Assembly (NCBI RefSeq): GCF_945957355.1
Contig: NZ_CAMFKM010000001.1
Span: 62,001-126,000 of the forward strand
From: an uncultured Reyranella sp.
Lineage (GTDB): Bacteria; Pseudomonadota; Alphaproteobacteria; Reyranellales; Reyranellaceae
Length of the DNA: 64,000 nucleotides
Direction: 5' to 3'
Position numbers and translations under genes: made by a program. Below, in pieces: positions 62,327-64,000 of the stretch. The notes under the pieces were generated by a model, which did not search any database, had not been told where the DNA came from, and saw only the letters and a list, made by a program, of their open reading frames with translations. Within the stretch, counting starts at the first letter, position 1; each line of letters starts with the position of its first letter.

Positions 62327-63790
62327 ATGACCACACTCCTCTCGCTCCTGCCCCTCCTCCTCGTGCTCGGCCTGCTGGCCTCGGGCCGCGCCAGCGCGCT
62401 GGTCGCGGGCCTGGCGGGGCTCGCGGCGACCCTGGCCGCCTCGGCGACGCTCGTTCTGCAGGCGGATGGCCCGGCCGCCGTGGCGCTGCTGTTCCGCCGC
62501 GAGGTGCCGGCCGGCCTGTGGCTGTCCTGGCACGTCATCGCGATCATCGTCACCGGCGTCTTCTTTCATCGCGCGACCCTCGCCCGCGGCGGGGCGCTGG
62601 GCGCCGGGACGCTCGAGGCCTCGCCGCGCCGCCTCTTCTCGGTCTGCTTCCTGCTGGCGCCCTTCGCCGAATCGGTGACCGGCTTCGGTGTCGGCTACAT
62701 CATCGCCCTGGCGGCGCTGCGGCGGCTGGGTGTCGGCGGCATGTCGGCCCTGCTGCTCGGCCTCTACAGCCAGTCGCTGGTGCCATGGGGCGCGCTGGCC
62801 ATCGGCACCACCGTGGGCGCGACCCTGGCCGGCCTGACGCCCGGCCAGCTCGGTCTCAGCTCGGCGGTGCTACAGGTGCCGATCCACGCGATGTACCTCC
62901 TCCTCTACTGGCGCTTCGCCCGCGAGGCTGGCGTCGCGGTGCCGGCGCTGCAGAAGCTCGACGACCTCCTGTGGACAGTGGCGCTGCTGGTCCTGGTGTG
63001 GCTGGCCAACCGCTTCAGCGACGTCGAGATCGCGGCCGCCGCGCCGACCGCCCTGCTGCTGGCCGTGCGCTTCTGGCGCGACGAGCGGCCCGACGCCGCG
63101 CGCCTGCGCACCACCCTGCGCACCGCCGCGCCCTATGTGGCGCTGACGCTGGCGCTCTGCGCCACCCGCCTGGTCACGCCGCTGCGCGACCTCCTGAAGC
63201 CCCTGTGGGCGCTGCGCCCGTTCGACAACCAGCCGGCCTTCGCGCCCTTCTACGCCCCGGGCTTCTGGCTACTGGCGATCGGCGTTGCCGTGGTGTTGCT
63301 GGCCCGCGCCCCGCTCGGCAAGGTCGCCCGGGAAGCCGCCGCCGGCGCCTGGCGGGCCTGCGCCGTGACGCTCGCCTTCGTGGTGATGGCGGAATTCTAT
63401 GTCGGCTCCGGCATGGCGACCTCGATCGCCGAGGCGCTGCGGGCGGTCGCGGGACGCGGCGCGGCGCTGGGCGTGCCGCTGTTCGCCGCGGTCGGCGGCT
63501 TCCTGACCGGCAGCGGCGCCGCGGCCAACGCCATGCTGATGCCGATGGAGACCGCGCTGGCCCGCGCCCTCGCCCTTGATCCGGCCTGGATCGCCGCGGT
63601 CCAGAACAGCGTCACCGCCAACCTCACCATGCTGTCGCCGATCCGCGTCTCGATGGGCGCCGCGATCCTCGGCCTCTCGACCTCGGACGCCGCCCTCTAC
63701 CGCCGCGCCTGGCCGCTCGCGCTGCCGCCGCTGGTGACCGGGGTGGCGGTGGTGCTGGCACTGCTGGCACTGCTGGCACTCGGAAACTGA
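62327..63790 (+). CDS. L-lactate permease-family transporter
   Basis: 487 residues with about twelve hydrophobic segments. The conserved LctP part FAESVTGFGVGYIIALAAL and the late GGFLTGSGAAANAMLMP are visible. These permeases take up lactate or glycolate with protons. Length is a little shorter than the E. coli protein (about 550). The gene is on the chromosomal side of the tRNA, with far higher G+C in third positions than the ICE genes. A CTGGCACTG triplet repeat codes for the Leu/Ala end (63755-63781). Confidence 0.85.
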   Translation: MTTLLSLLPLLLVLGLLASGRASALVAGLAGLAATLAASATLVLQADGPAAVALLFRREVPAGLWLSWHVIAIIVTGVFFHRATLARGGALGAGTLEASPRRLFSVCFLLAPFAESVTGFGVGYIIALAALRRLGVGGMSALLLGLYSQSLVPWGALAIGTTVGATLAGLTPGQLGLSSAVLQVPIHAMYLLLYWRFAREAGVAVPALQKLDDLLWTVALLVLVWLANRFSDVEIAAAAPTALLLAVRFWRDERPDAARLRTTLRTAAPYVALTLALCATRLVTPLRDLLKPLWALRPFDNQPAFAPFYAPGFWLLAIGVAVVLLARAPLGKVAREAAAGAWRACAVTLAFVVMAEFYVGSGMATSIAEALRAVAGRGAALGVPLFAAVGGFLTGSGAAANAMLMPMETALARALALDPAWIAAVQNSVTANLTMLSPIRVSMGAAILGLSTSDAALYRRAWPLALPPLVTGVAVVLALLALLALGN

Positions 63791-63907
63791 CCGAATCCGG
63801 GGGTGCGACCTTCGTTTCAGTTGTTTCGTTTATTTCATTTATTTCGATTACCGGGCCCTGGCGGCCCTTGCCAGCCGCGCGGGCGCCGGTCATGCTGCGT
63901 TCGATTC
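63791..63907. other. Short intergenic stretch with T-rich repeat
   Basis: 117 nt. Positions 63813-63850 repeat TTTATTTC-like units, an abrupt low-GC tract in very GC-rich DNA. It may be part of a promoter or a slippage product. Confidence 0.3.
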
Positions 63908-64000
63908 ATGACCGTTTCCCGCCGCCACCTGCTCGCCGCCGGCCTCGCCGGCCTCTCCACACTCCCCGTCGCACGGCCCGCCGGCGCCGTGATCGTGCTG
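63908..64000 (+). CDS. Start of a Tat-exported protein, cut by the window
   Basis: 31 codons are visible from the ATG at 63908: MTVSRRHLLAAGLAGLSTLP and on to the edge. The SRRHLL motif and the hydrophobic stretch form a twin-arginine signal. The mature protein is outside the window and cannot be named. Confidence 0.6.
   Translation, partial: MTVSRRHLLAAGLAGLSTLPVARPAGAVIVL

Noticed and set aside
1..64000. CRISPR arrays, rRNA genes and complete insertion sequences
   Set aside because: No regularly spaced repeats, rRNA sequence or transposase with terminal repeats was found.

Overview
The window comes from a high-GC alphaproteobacterium. Positions 1 to about 62,120 are the integrase-proximal end of a large integrative and conjugative element (ICE) inserted at the 3' end of a tRNA-Thr(CGT) gene (62124-62199, minus strand). 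Beyond the tRNA the DNA is richer in G+C and looks chromosomal (an L-lactate permease and the start of a Tat-exported protein). The far end of the ICE lies outside the window to the left. I cannot name the species.

Layout. (1) 1-9606 is copper cargo. A minus-strand run codes for CsoR, a Cys/His-rich secreted protein, a small lipoprotein, a TolC-type outer-membrane protein, a multicopper oxidase, a cupredoxin, a CusF-like chaperone and a clipped secreted protein. A divergent plus-strand run codes for a CopA Cu(I)-ATPase, a membrane class III adenylate cyclase, a broken DUF305 gene and an intact membrane DUF305 gene. (2) 9997-29675 is the transfer and replication core: LysR regulator, DUF2274, TrbI-G-F-L-J-E-D-C-B, a CopG-like protein, TraG, a VirD2-type relaxase, a candidate oriT, a lytic transglycosylase, a TraF peptidase, DUF2840, a candidate iteron origin, RepA, an AlpA-like protein and the DUF6499/DUF2285 pair. 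(3) 29920-42270 is ICE housekeeping: an XRE regulator, DUF736, a membrane protein, a flavin reductase, RadC, DUF2493, a toprim protein, a 1444-residue methylase/strawberry-notch helicase and a ParB-like protein. (4) 42503-48529 is a defence island: a GHKL ATPase and a STAS-like DUF4325 protein lead into a complete type II CBASS (CapV, CD-NTase, Cap2, Cap3). (5) 48530-60238 is Pb/Cd/Zn cargo with visible scars: a decayed P-type ATPase, a methyltransferase, a four-HMA P1B-2 ATPase, LspA, a CadR/PbrR-like MerR regulator, a TRAP permease pair lacking its binding protein, and a PbrT-like cytochrome c-FTR1 fusion. (6) 60239-61920 holds the excisionase-like gene and the tyrosine integrase, next to the tRNA.

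How the parts work together. Integrase and the AlpA-like protein should move the element in and out of tRNA-Thr. Relaxase, TraG and the Trb channel should transfer it, and RepA with its iterons may copy the excised circle. The cargo gives the host metal tolerance (CsoR-controlled copper genes; MerR-controlled Pb/Cd genes) and phage defence (CBASS).

The most notable signals are: two copies of a covarying hairpin element, each about 90 nt upstream of an ICE gene (DUF736 and DUF2493); a second leader type shared by radC, the helicase gene and parB; the GHKL/STAS-like pair joined to CBASS by a repeated 22-base translation-start region; four MerR-type dyads, including one before the TRAP operon; and a nic-like site inside a hairpin between the relaxase and transglycosylase genes.
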